Notes: generated from the letters alone by a model not told the origin. Counted from the first letter of the stretch, positions 8,838 to 18,021 are shown. The stretch: 64,000 bases of DNA from Maricaulis sp047308265 (GCF_047308265.1 NZ_JBKQWY010000008.1:1-64000), one strand, 5' to 3'. Numbers and translations: made by a program.

Positions 8838-8866
8838 CAAAAAAGACCTCCCGCTGGGGGAGGTCT
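8838..8866 (-). terminator. Attenuator terminator of pheA
   Basis: On the minus strand, agacctccc / gggaggtct forms a 9-bp stem with a five-base loop followed by six U residues, ending about 15 nt before the pheA start codon. Such a strong terminator between a leader peptide and its gene makes sense only as an attenuator. The 5' arm side (CCCCCA at 8855-8860) can instead pair with UGGGGG at 8908-8913, giving an antiterminator. Confidence 0.88.
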
Positions 8867-8892
8867 GGGAAACTCGCTGCTTGTCGCGCGTG

Positions 8893-8964
8893 TTAACCGG
8901 CCACCGCCCCCCATCGGGTTGCGTTGGTAAAATAGCCAGCAAAATAAAACGTCGCGTAAGTCAT
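8893..8964 (-). CDS. pheA leader peptide (23 aa, Phe/Tyr-rich)
   Basis: A small open frame with AGGGTGAG just upstream of its ATG, ending in TAA at 8893-8895. The peptide is MTYATFYFAGYF followed by TNATRWGAVAG: three Phe and three Tyr codons fall among codons 3-12. Downstream are an antiterminator-capable G-run and a strong terminator before pheA. A ribosome stalled at the Phe/Tyr codons would cover the ACCAACGC arm immediately after codon 12, freeing the G-run to pair with the terminator's 5' arm. This matches the logic of E. coli pheL, but with mixed Phe and Tyr control codons. Peptide sequence is seen directly; function is inferred from architecture. Confidence 0.85.
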   Translation of the reverse strand: MTYATFYFAGYFTNATRWGAVAG

Positions 8965-9084
8965 GCGCTCACCCTGCCCGCGACGTGCAACAGCGTCAAT
9001 CCCCCGCCCGCACACTGCGAGCATGTTTTTTCGAATACCTGCATTCAGGCCAGCGGGACGCGCACGGATCGTGTTCGACAGCCA

Positions 9085-9960
9085 TTATTTACGCTCGCGC
9101 CATTCCCGACGATAAACGGATTCCTCGTTGAACTTGCGATCCGTGGCGTCGGCGAGTTCGCGTTGCTCCACCTCGCTTGAGGCTCGCACCGTGTGGCCTG
9201 TCGGCAAGGAGGTCCGCTGGATGGGCACCACCTGGACCAAAGGCGTGCCGGCCGGCAGGGTGTAGTCACCCGGCGCGCCCGTCCACGCAAAGGGGAAGTT
9301 GATCCGCGGTTTGAACCGGTCGCAATCCACAAGGCCGGTGAAACACGTGAACGGCAACTGGAAATGGTTGAACGGCGGTGTGAACAGGACTGAATAGCCG
9401 TCCGGCACCCTGATCTGCCACGGATTCATCCATTTCAGCGGCATTGTCTGGGCAAAGGGCGCAGCGGGTGCCCCGATCTGGCCAGGGTGATGCTGTTCCA
9501 CCGGCTGGAACGGCACATCCTCGGCCCAGCCCATCTGAATATTCACCCGGTCTTCAGGGACCAGGATGCGCACCGTAAAAGGAAGCGGAATAATCCAGCC
9601 CAGCGTAAACGCGTCGGTGACCGGCAAACAGGCCTTGACCGTCAGACCCGGCAGACCATTGGGGTCGGGCATGCCCATATCGCGTTGCATTGAACGGAAC
9701 CAGTCGGGCAGGAAACGAGAGGCCCGTTCCGGCTCCGGGATAAGCCCCTTCAGCGCCGGATCACAGACGAATTCGATCTCACCACGGCCCTCTGCTGCGT
9801 CCACCGGTCCAGCGGATTGTGTCGCAGGATCGGACGATGTCGCAGGGTCTGGCGGCGTTGCCGGGTCTGGACTGGCGGTCTGCGGACCTGTCCGGTAGCC
9901 GGGAGCTCCGAGGCTGAATGAGTAACCCAGTGAGGCATTATCGCCGGTTTCATTACTCAT
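9085..9960 (-). CDS. DUF6065-like protein of unknown function
   Basis: A 291-aa soluble-looking protein. Residues about 20-50 are a low-complexity Pro/Asp/Ala/Thr linker of repeated DPAT units. The conserved part (about 60-270) contains LPDWFRSM, TVKACLPVTDAFTLGWIIPLP, PFNHFQLPFTCFTGLVD and FPFAWTG, which I associate with DUF6065; no enzymatic motif is obvious to me. GGAGG sits five bases before the ATG. It begins 19 bp after the lon stop in the same direction, so read-through from lon is likely. It is followed by the separately controlled pheA. The biochemical role is unknown. Confidence 0.75.
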   Translation of the reverse strand: MSNETGDNASLGYSFSLGAPGYRTGPQTASPDPATPPDPATSSDPATQSAGPVDAAEGRGEIEFVCDPALKGLIPEPERASRFLPDWFRSMQRDMGMPDPNGLPGLTVKACLPVTDAFTLGWIIPLPFTVRILVPEDRVNIQMGWAEDVPFQPVEQHHPGQIGAPAAPFAQTMPLKWMNPWQIRVPDGYSVLFTPPFNHFQLPFTCFTGLVDCDRFKPRINFPFAWTGAPGDYTLPAGTPLVQVVPIQRTSLPTGHTVRASSEVEQRELADATDRKFNEESVYRREWRERK

Positions 9961-9979
9961 TCAGACCTCCACGAGCGTA

Positions 9980-12379
9980 TCAGTGGGCGATCTGCGAACC
10001 GCCCTCCTGGGTAGGGTGATTGACCGCAGCGAGAGCTGCCTCATCCGCCTCGGTCCACTCCACAGGTTGTACAGGCTCAACCAGGGCGCGCGTCAAGACC
10101 TGATCGGCGGTTTCAACCGGAATGATCTCCAGTCCTTCTTTGACATTGTCCGGGATCTCCGCGAGATCCTTCTCATTCTCTTTGGGAATGAGGACAGTCT
10201 TCACACCACCGCGAAGAGCTGCGAGCAGTTTTTCCTTCAATCCGCCAATCGGCAGGACACGGCCACGCAGGGTAATCTCACCCGTCATGGCGATATCCTT
10301 GCGCACGGGAATGCCCGTGAGAACAGACACAATGGCCGTCATCATGCCGATACCTGCGGACGGTCCGTCTTTCGGTGTCGCACCCTCCGGCACGTGCACG
10401 TGGATATCGGTGGCCCGGAACACGGTCGGTTTGACACCGACCGAGGGGGCACGCGACTGGACAAAGGAATTGGCCGCAGAGATGGATTCCTTCATCACAT
10501 CGCGCAGATTTCCCGTCACCTTCATCTGGCCCTTACCGGGCATGCGCACGGCTTCGATGGTGAGCAGATCACCACCGACTTCAGTCCAGGCCAGGCCGGT
10601 GACCACACCAACCTGGTCTTCGGTATCGGTCTCGCCAAAGCGGAATTTGCGAACGCCAGCAAACGTGTCGAGATTGCCCGCATTGATTGTCAGGCTCTTG
10701 GCCTCACGGCTCTGGATCTTGCGCACCGATTTACGCGCCAGATTGGCGATCTCGCGCTCAAGTGAACGCACGCCCGCCTCCCGCGTGTAATAGCGGATCA
10801 GATCGCGCAGACCGTCGTCTTCAAGCACCCATTCGGTATCCTTGAGCGCGTGATTCTTGCGCGCTTTGGGGATGAGGTGACGCTCGGCGATTTCGACCTT
10901 CTCATCCTCGGTGTAACCGGCGATGCGGATGATCTCCATCCGATCGAGAAGCGGTTGCGGCAGGTTGAGCGTATTGGCCGTCGTCACGAACATAATGTCG
11001 GACAGGTCATAATCCACTTCCAGATAGTGATCATTGAAAGTGGAGTTCTGTTCCGGATCGAGCACTTCCAGCAGGGCAGAGGCCGGGTCGCCGCGATAAT
11101 CAGCACCCAGCTTGTCGATCTCATCGAGAAGGAAAAGCGGATTGGAGGATTCCGTCTTTTTCATCGACTGGACAATCCGGCCCGGCATGGAGCCGATATA
11201 GGTGCGTCGGTGTCCCCGGATCTCGGCTTCATCACGCACACCGCCCAGCGACATGCGGACAAAATCACGGCCCGTCGCCTTGGCAATGGAGCGTCCCAGA
11301 GAGGTCTTGCCGACACCGGGAGGCCCGACCAGACACAGGATCGGTCCCTTGAGCTTCTTGGTGCGGGCTTGCACGGCGAGATGCTCGAGAATGCGCTCCT
11401 TGACCTTCTCCAGACCATAATGATCCGTATCCAGGATGTTCTCGGCACGCCCCAGATCATTTTTCAAGCGTTTGCGCTTGCCCCACGGCAGAGACAGGAT
11501 CCAGTCCAGATAATTGCGCACGACCGTGGCTTCCGCCGACATAGGGCTCATCTGGCGCAGCTTCTTCATCTCCGCCTCGGCCTTGGTCCGGGCTTCCTTG
11601 GAGAGTTTGGCCTCGGCAAGTTTTTCTTCCAGCTCAGCGAGTTCCTCGCGGCCGTCATCGCCCTCACCCAGCTCGCGCTGGATCGCCTTCATCTGCTCAT
11701 TGAGATAATACTCGCGCTGCGTCTTCTCCATCTGCCGTTTGACGCGGCTGCGGATCTTTTTCTCGACCTGCAGGACGCCGATCTCGCCTTCCATCAGACC
11801 CAGCACGCGCTCCAGGCGGGCGGCAATGCTGGTCTCCTCGAGCAAGGATTGTTTGTCCTCGATCTTCACGGCGAGATGCGCAGCAATGCTGTCAGCCAGC
11901 TTGGCCGGTTCGGTGATCTGGCTCAGAGACGCCAGCGCTTCTGGCGGCACCTTCTTGTTGAGCTTCACATAGTCTTCGAACTTGGACGCCACAGACCGCA
12001 TCAGTGCTTCCAGCTCGCTGTCATCACCCTCATTGTCCGGGATGATTTCAGCCAGAGCCTGGTAGAATTCTTCATTGGGCAGGTGTTCGGCGATCTCAGC
12101 GCGCGCGCCACCCTCAACGAGAACCTTCACAGTCCCGTCGGGCAGTTTCAGCAATTGCAGCACCGACGCGACAACCCCGGTACGGTGGATGGCATCGGGA
12201 GCCGGTTCATCATCTCCGGCGGTTTTCTGAGTGGCGAGCAGGATCTGCTTGTCCGCCCGCATAACTTCTTCCAGCGCCCGCACAGACTTTTTGCGGCCGA
12301 CAAACAGCGGCACGATCATGTGCGGAAAGACGACAATGTCGCGCAGGGGAAGAAGCGGAAGTGTCCTAGTTTCAGACAT
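9980..12379 (-). CDS. lon: ATP-dependent Lon protease
   Basis: Cytoplasmic AAA+ serine protease that degrades misfolded and regulatory proteins; in Caulobacter relatives it controls DnaA, CcrM and SciP levels. The 799-aa protein has the N-terminal substrate domain (LPLLPLRDIVVFPHMIVPLFVG), a coiled helical region rich in Glu/Lys (about 180-290), the Walker A motif GPPGVGKTS, Walker B LFLLDEIDK, and the protease domain with catalytic S674 in PKDGPSAG and K717 in GGLKEKLLAA. GGAG lies five bases before the ATG. Upstream clpX has its own terminator, so lon is probably transcribed from its own promoter at about 12400-12455. A DUF6065-like gene follows after 19 bp. Confidence 0.98.
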   Translation of the reverse strand: MSETRTLPLLPLRDIVVFPHMIVPLFVGRKKSVRALEEVMRADKQILLATQKTAGDDEPAPDAIHRTGVVASVLQLLKLPDGTVKVLVEGGARAEIAEHLPNEEFYQALAEIIPDNEGDDSELEALMRSVASKFEDYVKLNKKVPPEALASLSQITEPAKLADSIAAHLAVKIEDKQSLLEETSIAARLERVLGLMEGEIGVLQVEKKIRSRVKRQMEKTQREYYLNEQMKAIQRELGEGDDGREELAELEEKLAEAKLSKEARTKAEAEMKKLRQMSPMSAEATVVRNYLDWILSLPWGKRKRLKNDLGRAENILDTDHYGLEKVKERILEHLAVQARTKKLKGPILCLVGPPGVGKTSLGRSIAKATGRDFVRMSLGGVRDEAEIRGHRRTYIGSMPGRIVQSMKKTESSNPLFLLDEIDKLGADYRGDPASALLEVLDPEQNSTFNDHYLEVDYDLSDIMFVTTANTLNLPQPLLDRMEIIRIAGYTEDEKVEIAERHLIPKARKNHALKDTEWVLEDDGLRDLIRYYTREAGVRSLEREIANLARKSVRKIQSREAKSLTINAGNLDTFAGVRKFRFGETDTEDQVGVVTGLAWTEVGGDLLTIEAVRMPGKGQMKVTGNLRDVMKESISAANSFVQSRAPSVGVKPTVFRATDIHVHVPEGATPKDGPSAGIGMMTAIVSVLTGIPVRKDIAMTGEITLRGRVLPIGGLKEKLLAALRGGVKTVLIPKENEKDLAEIPDNVKEGLEIIPVETADQVLTRALVEPVQPVEWTEADEAALAAVNHPTQEGGSQIAH

Positions 12380-12457
12380 GGTTACTCCAATCAGTCCCGC
12401 GAAAACGCCAGATCATTCGCTGCCAAACTTGGCGCGATTCGATCCGTCTCGCGGGGA

Positions 12458-12483
12458 GAAAACGGCGGTGCCGAAGCACCGCC
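12458..12483 (-). terminator. Rho-independent terminator of clpX
   Basis: On the minus strand an 8-bp stem GGCGGTGC/GCACCGCC is capped by a stable TTCG tetraloop and followed by GTTTTC. It lies 34 bp past the clpX stop and separates clpX from lon. Confidence 0.85.
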
Positions 12484-12517
12484 TTTGATCTTGAAGTGGA
12501 TATCCGGTCGCCCGGCG

Positions 12518-13789
12518 TCAAGCGCCTTCGCGCTTATCGTCCTGACGTTCCGCATAGATGAAGAGCGGTTTGGCATTTCCATCAACAACTTCAGCGTTGA
12601 CGACAATCTCTTCCACACCGTCGAGGCCCGGCAGTTCGAACATGGTGTCGAGGAGGATGCCTTCCATGATGGACCGCAGCCCCCGTGCACCCGTCTTGCG
12701 ATCGATCGCGCGTTCGGCGATGGCTGTGAGCGCATCCTCGGTAAAGGTCAGCCCCACACCTTCCATGTCGAACAGGCGCTGATACTGCCGCACAAGTGCG
12801 TTTTTCGGCTCGGTGAGGATCTGAACCAGGGCATCGGTATCGAGATCTTCAAGTGTCGCAATCACCGGCAGACGACCGATGAATTCGGGGATCAGACCAA
12901 AGCGTTGCAGGTCATCCGGCTCCACTTCGCGCAGGATTTCACCCGTCCGGCGTTCGTCAGGTTCACGCACATCTGCACCAAAACCGATGGATGTGCCCTG
13001 ACCACGCTGAGAGATCACCTTGTCGAGACCGGCAAAGGCGCCCCCGACCACAAAGAGGATATTGGTGGTGTCCACTTGCAGGAATTCCTGCTGGGGATGC
13101 TTACGCCCCCCTTGTGGCGGCACGGATGCGACCGTGCCTTCCATGATCTTCAAAAGGGCCTGCTGGACGCCCTCACCCGACACATCGCGGGTGATCGACG
13201 GATTGTCGGACTTGCGCGAGATCTTGTCGATCTCGTCGATATAGACAATACCGCGCTGGGCGCGTTCGACATTATAGTCGGCAGCCTGCAGCAGTTTCAG
13301 AACGATGTTCTCGACATCCTCACCCACATAACCCGCTTCGGTCAGTGTCGTGGCATCAGCCATGGTGAACGGAACATCGAGGATACGGGCCAACGTCTGA
13401 GCCAGCAACGTCTTGCCGCAACCCGTCGGACCGATCAGAAGAATGTTGGACTTTGCCAGTTCCACATCGGCATTCTGCGAGGCGTGGTTCAAACGCTTGT
13501 AATGATTGTGGACCGCGACAGCGAGAACACGTTTGGCATGGCTCTGACCGATCACATAATCGTTCAGCACGCCAAAGATCTCGTTCGGTGTCGGCACACC
13601 CTCTTTCGATTTCACCAGCGAAGACTTGTTCTCCTCGCGGATGATATCCATGCAGAGTTCGACACATTCATCACAGATGAACACGGTCGGACCGGCAATC
13701 AGCTTGCGCACCTCATGCTGGCTTTTGCCGCAGAAGGAGCAATACAGGGTGTTCTTCGACTCGCCGTCTGCGCCTGTTGTCTTACTCAT
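12518..13789 (-). CDS. clpX: ATP-dependent Clp protease ATP-binding subunit ClpX
   Basis: AAA+ unfoldase that recognises substrates and feeds them to ClpP. From the ATG at 13789 (GGAG five bases upstream) the protein is 423 aa. An in-frame ATG 21 bases upstream has no ribosome binding site. The N-terminal zinc-binding domain has CSFC and CDEC pairs; then come Walker A GPTGCGKT, Walker B IVYIDEIDK, the GYVGEDVE motif and the C-terminal small domain (KTGARGLRSIMEGILLD). It lies downstream of clpP with a gap of about 170 bp, the usual clpP-clpX order. Confidence 0.97.
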   Translation of the reverse strand: MSKTTGADGESKNTLYCSFCGKSQHEVRKLIAGPTVFICDECVELCMDIIREENKSSLVKSKEGVPTPNEIFGVLNDYVIGQSHAKRVLAVAVHNHYKRLNHASQNADVELAKSNILLIGPTGCGKTLLAQTLARILDVPFTMADATTLTEAGYVGEDVENIVLKLLQAADYNVERAQRGIVYIDEIDKISRKSDNPSITRDVSGEGVQQALLKIMEGTVASVPPQGGRKHPQQEFLQVDTTNILFVVGGAFAGLDKVISQRGQGTSIGFGADVREPDERRTGEILREVEPDDLQRFGLIPEFIGRLPVIATLEDLDTDALVQILTEPKNALVRQYQRLFDMEGVGLTFTEDALTAIAERAIDRKTGARGLRSIMEGILLDTMFELPGLDGVEEIVVNAEVVDGNAKPLFIYAERQDDKREGA

Positions 13790-13958
13790 GACCGCTCCAT
13801 TTTCCTTCAAGGCCCCAGCTTGGCGCCCCTTTCCCTCTCAGACCAGCAAGATCAATGCCGAACTTTAGCGAAAGGTTTCCAGTCCTGCTTATTCGACCAC
13901 AGTGTTGCAGTCCGGATCAAGCGCCAAGCGTTGCTTTCAAGCACTAGGTGTCAGGTGT

Positions 13959-14573
13959 TTATTCCTCACCCGTGCGGGTTTCGACGATGGAATCGATCAG
14001 ACCAAACTCCTTGGCCTCGTCTGCGGTCAGGAAATTGTCCCGATCCAGAGCACTCTCGATTTCCTCGTAAGTCCGTCCGGTATGTTGAACATAGATCTCG
14101 TTCAAACGCCGCTTGGTGCGCACGATATCGGCCGCATGGCGCTCGATATCCGACACCTGCCCACGGAAACCGCCCGAGGGCTGGTGTACCATGACCGAGG
14201 CGTTCGGCGTGGCAAAGCGCATGTCCTTTTCACCGGCTGTCAGCAACAGCGAGCCCATGGAGGCGGCCATGCCCAGACAGATGGTGGACACGGGCGAGCG
14301 GATATACTGCATCGTGTCGTAGATCGACAGGCCAGCGGAAACGACCCCGCCCGGCGAGTTGATATACATGGAGATTTCTTTTTTCGGGTTCTCCGATTCC
14401 AGGAAGAGCAACTGGGCGACAATCGAGCGCGCCATATAATCTTCAACCGGGCCGGTCACGAAAATGATCCGTTCGTTGAGCAGCCGAGAATAGATGTCGG
14501 CAACCCGCTCACCGCGGCTCGTCTTTTCAATGACACTGGGAACGAGTTCGTACATTTCCAGCGGATCACGCAT
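13959..14573 (-). CDS. clpP: ATP-dependent Clp protease proteolytic subunit
   Basis: Serine peptidase subunit forming the double-heptamer chamber that partners with ClpX (and ClpA). The chosen ATG at 14573 has AGGAG six bases upstream and gives a 204-aa protein; in-frame ATGs further upstream lack a ribosome binding site. Catalytic triad by spacing: S105 in GMAASMGS, H130 in VMVHQPSGG and D179 in DRDNF. The loop INSPGGVVSAGL is intact. Upstream tig ends in a strong terminator, so clpP has its own promoter within 14574-14710. Confidence 0.97.
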   Translation of the reverse strand: MRDPLEMYELVPSVIEKTSRGERVADIYSRLLNERIIFVTGPVEDYMARSIVAQLLFLESENPKKEISMYINSPGGVVSAGLSIYDTMQYIRSPVSTICLGMAASMGSLLLTAGEKDMRFATPNASVMVHQPSGGFRGQVSDIERHAADIVRTKRRLNEIYVQHTGRTYEEIESALDRDNFLTADEAKEFGLIDSIVETRTGEE

Positions 14574-14710
14574 ATCTGGCTCCTGGGCAAGCGGTTTGGG
14601 CTCAAACCGAGTCATGAAGGCGGGAGGAAACCCTAGCACGGGCTTCCCGGTGGAACACAAGCCTGCATGCAGCAGGAGAGGTTAATGTCCACATACACGT
14701 TCTGCAGATA

Positions 14711-14746
14711 AAAACAGGCGCCGGAGGTTCAACCTCCGGCGCCTGC
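14711..14746 (-). terminator. Strong Rho-independent terminator of tig
   Basis: A perfect 15-bp inverted repeat (caggcgccggaggtt with its complement, single-base centre) followed on the minus strand by five T. It sits 26 bp beyond the tig stop and ahead of clpP. Confidence 0.92.
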
Positions 14747-14771
14747 CTGATTACAGTGATGCCGCGAGGGT

Positions 14772-16226
14772 CTAGTCCTCGGCAGCGTCCTCGGCCTCGG
14801 CCTTCTTGGCAGCGGCCTTTTTCTTCGGAGCGGCCTTCTTCTTGGCCGGCTTTTTCTCTTCCTTGGCTTCAGACTTGGCTTCCGGCGCATCCTCGTCGGC
14901 GAACAATTCTTCGCGCGTGACCGTGCTCTCACTCACTTCAGCCAGTTCGAGGATGTAGTCGACGACTTTTTCCTCGTAGATCGGAGCGCGCAGCTGCGCG
15001 ACGGCGTTCGGGTTCTTCTGGTAGAACTCGACGACCTGTTTCTCCTGACCTGGATACTTCATGGCTTCCTGGTTGACCGCGCGCGCCAGCTCTTCCTGGG
15101 TCACGTCGATATTATTCACCCGGCCAATCTCGGCCAGCACCAGGCCCAAACGCACACGGCGCTCGGCGATGCCACGATACTCGGTCTTGAGTTCGTCCTC
15201 GGACTTGTCCTTGTCCTCGTCTTCCAGAGCGTCATTCTCGATCGCGTTCTGGATCTCACGCCAGATATTATCAAACTCGGCGTCGACCATTTTCGGCGGC
15301 AGGTCGAAGCTGTGAAGCTCGTCCAGCTTGTCGAGAAGGTCGCGCTTCACCTTCATGCGGGATTGCTGAGCGTGTTCGCTCTCGACATTCTTCTTCAGGG
15401 CATCCTTAAGAGCGTCGAGATCATCGAGACCCAGCCGCTTGGCCAGTTCGTCGTCGATCTTCGCTTCCTGAGCCGACTCGACCGATTTGACGGTCACATC
15501 AAAGACAGCGTCCTTACCGGCCAGGTGTTCGGCCTGGTAGTCGGCCGGGAAGCTGACATTGAGCTCACGCTCCTCGTCCTTCTTCGCGCCGATCAGCTGT
15601 TCTTCAAAGCCCGGAATGAAGGCGCCATCACCGATCGCAACGCGGGCGTCTTCAGCAGATCCGCCATCAAAGGCTTCGCCGTCAATCTTGCCAACGAAGT
15701 CGATGACGACGACATCACCTTCTTCGGCCTTGGCGGTCTTGCCACCTTTTTTCGGCGCGTATTCACGGCTCTGCTCGGCCAGGCGATTGAGGCTTTCCTC
15801 GATATCACCATCCTCGACCTCGGCGACCGGACGTGTCAGCGTCAGCTTGGCCGGATCCGCCGGCTCAAATTCCGGCATCACTTCCAGGCTGATCTCAAAG
15901 GTAAAATCGGCCTTGCCCGACACAACCTCTTTCGCATCGGAGACCACATTGATTTCCGGTTGAGAGGCCGGGCGGACATTCTTCTCTTTGAGCGTCTCAT
16001 CGGTCGTGGCCGGGACGAGCTCATTGATCAGGTCGCCCATGATGGATTCGCCGAACATCTTGCGGATGTGGCTGGCCGGAACCTTGCCCGGGCGGAAGCC
16101 TTTCAGGCGCACTTCAGGGCGGATTTCTTCGATCTTTGCGGACAGGCGAGCCTGCAGATCGTCCGCAGGGAAGACGATCTCATAGGTGCGGCTCAGGCCT
16201 TCAGCAGATTTCTCGGTGACGTTCAT
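14772..16226 (-). CDS. tig: Trigger factor (ribosome-associated chaperone / PPIase)
   Basis: Binds ribosomal protein L23 at the exit tunnel and shields nascent chains. The 484-aa protein has the N-terminal ribosome-binding domain with the GFRPGKVP signature (about 44-51), an FKBP-type PPIase domain (about 165-245, GDVVVIDFVGKIDGEAFDGG), and the helical C-terminal domain to about 435. After that comes a roughly 45-residue tail of Lys/Ala/Glu/Pro repeats (KPAKKKAAPKKKAAAKK type), longer and more basic than in the E. coli protein. The gene is monocistronic with its own terminator; clpP, clpX and lon follow downstream. Confidence 0.97.
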   Translation of the reverse strand: MNVTEKSAEGLSRTYEIVFPADDLQARLSAKIEEIRPEVRLKGFRPGKVPASHIRKMFGESIMGDLINELVPATTDETLKEKNVRPASQPEINVVSDAKEVVSGKADFTFEISLEVMPEFEPADPAKLTLTRPVAEVEDGDIEESLNRLAEQSREYAPKKGGKTAKAEEGDVVVIDFVGKIDGEAFDGGSAEDARVAIGDGAFIPGFEEQLIGAKKDEERELNVSFPADYQAEHLAGKDAVFDVTVKSVESAQEAKIDDELAKRLGLDDLDALKDALKKNVESEHAQQSRMKVKRDLLDKLDELHSFDLPPKMVDAEFDNIWREIQNAIENDALEDEDKDKSEDELKTEYRGIAERRVRLGLVLAEIGRVNNIDVTQEELARAVNQEAMKYPGQEKQVVEFYQKNPNAVAQLRAPIYEEKVVDYILELAEVSESTVTREELFADEDAPEAKSEAKEEKKPAKKKAAPKKKAAAKKAEAEDAAED

Positions 16227-16460
16227 GGGTTAGCCTTGAGTGATCGGTTAGTGGCAAGTCTGCCTGCATGGAAAAACGAGCGCGCGTTATGTCACGCCGA
16301 TTCCGTAGACGCAACGGTGAGGCGCGGTTGAGCCGGATTGAGTGCAGCTTATCGCGCCGACACCGCTCGCGAAACAGCGTCCATCGAAGGACATCCGGAG
16401 AGCACGGCCCGGTGCAGCGTTCTGGAGCAAGGAGTCGTGCCTGAAGCGAACCATCAGACC

Positions 16461-16545
<85 letters not shown>

Positions 16546-16684
16546 ACGGTCTGGTTTAGAGGTCGCGGGTGATCGCATGCCCGCTCCGGGATGGCAAGCA
16601 CGAGGCGCAAGAAACAGACTTAACACAGCGGAAACAATACTCTGCGCCTAATACCCCAATAGAGTTAAAGGTGAGCCTTGCGTC

Positions 16685-17890
16685 ATGTCAGTCGATCTCA
16701 AGACATTTATCAAAAAAGCCGCTGCAGATGGCCGCGAAATCGACATCGGCAAGTTCAACTTGATTAATCTCGACGAGGTCAGGAATGCCGCCGGCGAGAG
16801 CTGGCCTAAACTCAAAAACCGTATTTTCCAGTCTGGGCTAAACTTTATCGAAAACCGGGTGGCGGATGAAGATTCGGTCCTGGCCTTCAACAAGGGGTTC
16901 ATTCTTCTGTTTGCCGATCCCGATACGGATATTACGAAGGCGGTCGGCCAGATTGCAGCGCAGCTGAAAGCCTTCTTCCTCGGTGAACCCGACCTGGCCC
17001 ATCTGGACATCGTCACTGATACGCTCAAGGCAGATACTGGCGGAATCATCAAGATCGTCTCGTCCAGTGACACGCCCACACCGGATGCACGCAAACCCCG
17101 TCCAAAACCCAGCATGCCCGAGGATGGCGATGTGCCTCATGGCACGTTGCAGGCCTTTTTCCGGCCGGTCTGGGACGTGGACAAACAACAGCTCTCCGCC
17201 AATATCTGCTTTCCCAAGGTCAGTGTGGAAGGCCGCTGGACCGATTATTCACGTGCGCGCGAACTGCTCATGACCGAACGAGATACGCTCGAAGCCGATA
17301 TCAGCGCGGCCGAGGGCGCCGTGCGGGCCTTGCGCCAGTCCGTTGCGCGAAAGCTCCCGCTGACACTCATTCTGGGCGTTCAATGCGAAACCCTGGACCA
17401 ACGCTCTGCACGTGAAGACTGGTGCGCCATCTTCGATGACATCCCGGCCAACGCCCGTCGCAAGATCTGGCTGCGCGTGGAAGACCTGCCCGAAGACCCC
17501 AAAGCGGCCCAGCCCTATCTGAAAACCGTCAGCGAGCTGGGCTTTACCGTCATCGCCCAGCGACCGTTCGGCGAGTTTGAACTGGAGGGCTTCGATCAAA
17601 GCGACGCCAAACTGGTCTCGACTGTAACACGTCCACCCTCTAATTCAGAAAGCGAAGGCCTGCTGGCCCATGAAGTCAAGGCTCTGGGGCGGCTGGCCCG
17701 TGATGCGCGGGACATGCAGGCGCTGGTTCTGGTCGACGATATTCGCGAAGCCAAGACCTTCAACGACATGCTCGGCAGTGGGGTGCGTTTTCTGGCGGGG
17801 GGCCAGGTGCTCAAGGATACGCCCCTGCCCCAGCCTCCCAAGGCCTTCACACGGGTTGAGCTCGCCCGGCTGAGCAAGGCTACCGCCTGA
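16685..17890 (+). CDS. Hypothetical protein, possibly a degenerate EAL-domain protein
   Basis: A 401-aa soluble protein. The first 130 residues are a charged helical region with no motif known to me, followed by a Pro/Lys/Asp-rich linker (about 130-155). The rest has a faint EAL outline: FFRPVWDVDKQQL resembles the EAL opening, the centre has strand-helix alternation (LPLTLILGVQCETLD, KIWLRVEDLP, LGFTVIAQRPFGEFE), and the end ALVLVDDIREAKTFNDMLGSGVRFLAGGQVL resembles the last barrel strands. The E-A-L triplet and the DDFG-type catalytic acids are absent, so phosphodiesterase activity is not expected. The fold is inference and could be wrong. AAAGGTGAG lies upstream of the ATG. The gene stands alone. 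Confidence 0.6.
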   Translation: MSVDLKTFIKKAAADGREIDIGKFNLINLDEVRNAAGESWPKLKNRIFQSGLNFIENRVADEDSVLAFNKGFILLFADPDTDITKAVGQIAAQLKAFFLGEPDLAHLDIVTDTLKADTGGIIKIVSSSDTPTPDARKPRPKPSMPEDGDVPHGTLQAFFRPVWDVDKQQLSANICFPKVSVEGRWTDYSRARELLMTERDTLEADISAAEGAVRALRQSVARKLPLTLILGVQCETLDQRSAREDWCAIFDDIPANARRKIWLRVEDLPEDPKAAQPYLKTVSELGFTVIAQRPFGEFELEGFDQSDAKLVSTVTRPPSNSESEGLLAHEVKALGRLARDARDMQALVLVDDIREAKTFNDMLGSGVRFLAGGQVLKDTPLPQPPKAFTRVELARLSKATA

Positions 17891-18021
17891 CCTCCGACTG
17901 AATTCCACCTGACCAGAGCCAACCCTCGCGCGAGACCACGCGCACATCCGAGGTGTGCGACTTCTGCTTGGTCATACAATACGCTCTTTTGTACATCGCC
18001 AGGAACCGCCACAATGGCGTC

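Noticed and set aside
10850..14194. A 1114-codon open frame on the plus strand opposite lon, clpX and clpP
   Set aside because: It is the mirror of three well-supported minus-strand genes; its translation has no domain, is rich in His/Arg/Gln, and arises from GC-rich codon bias.
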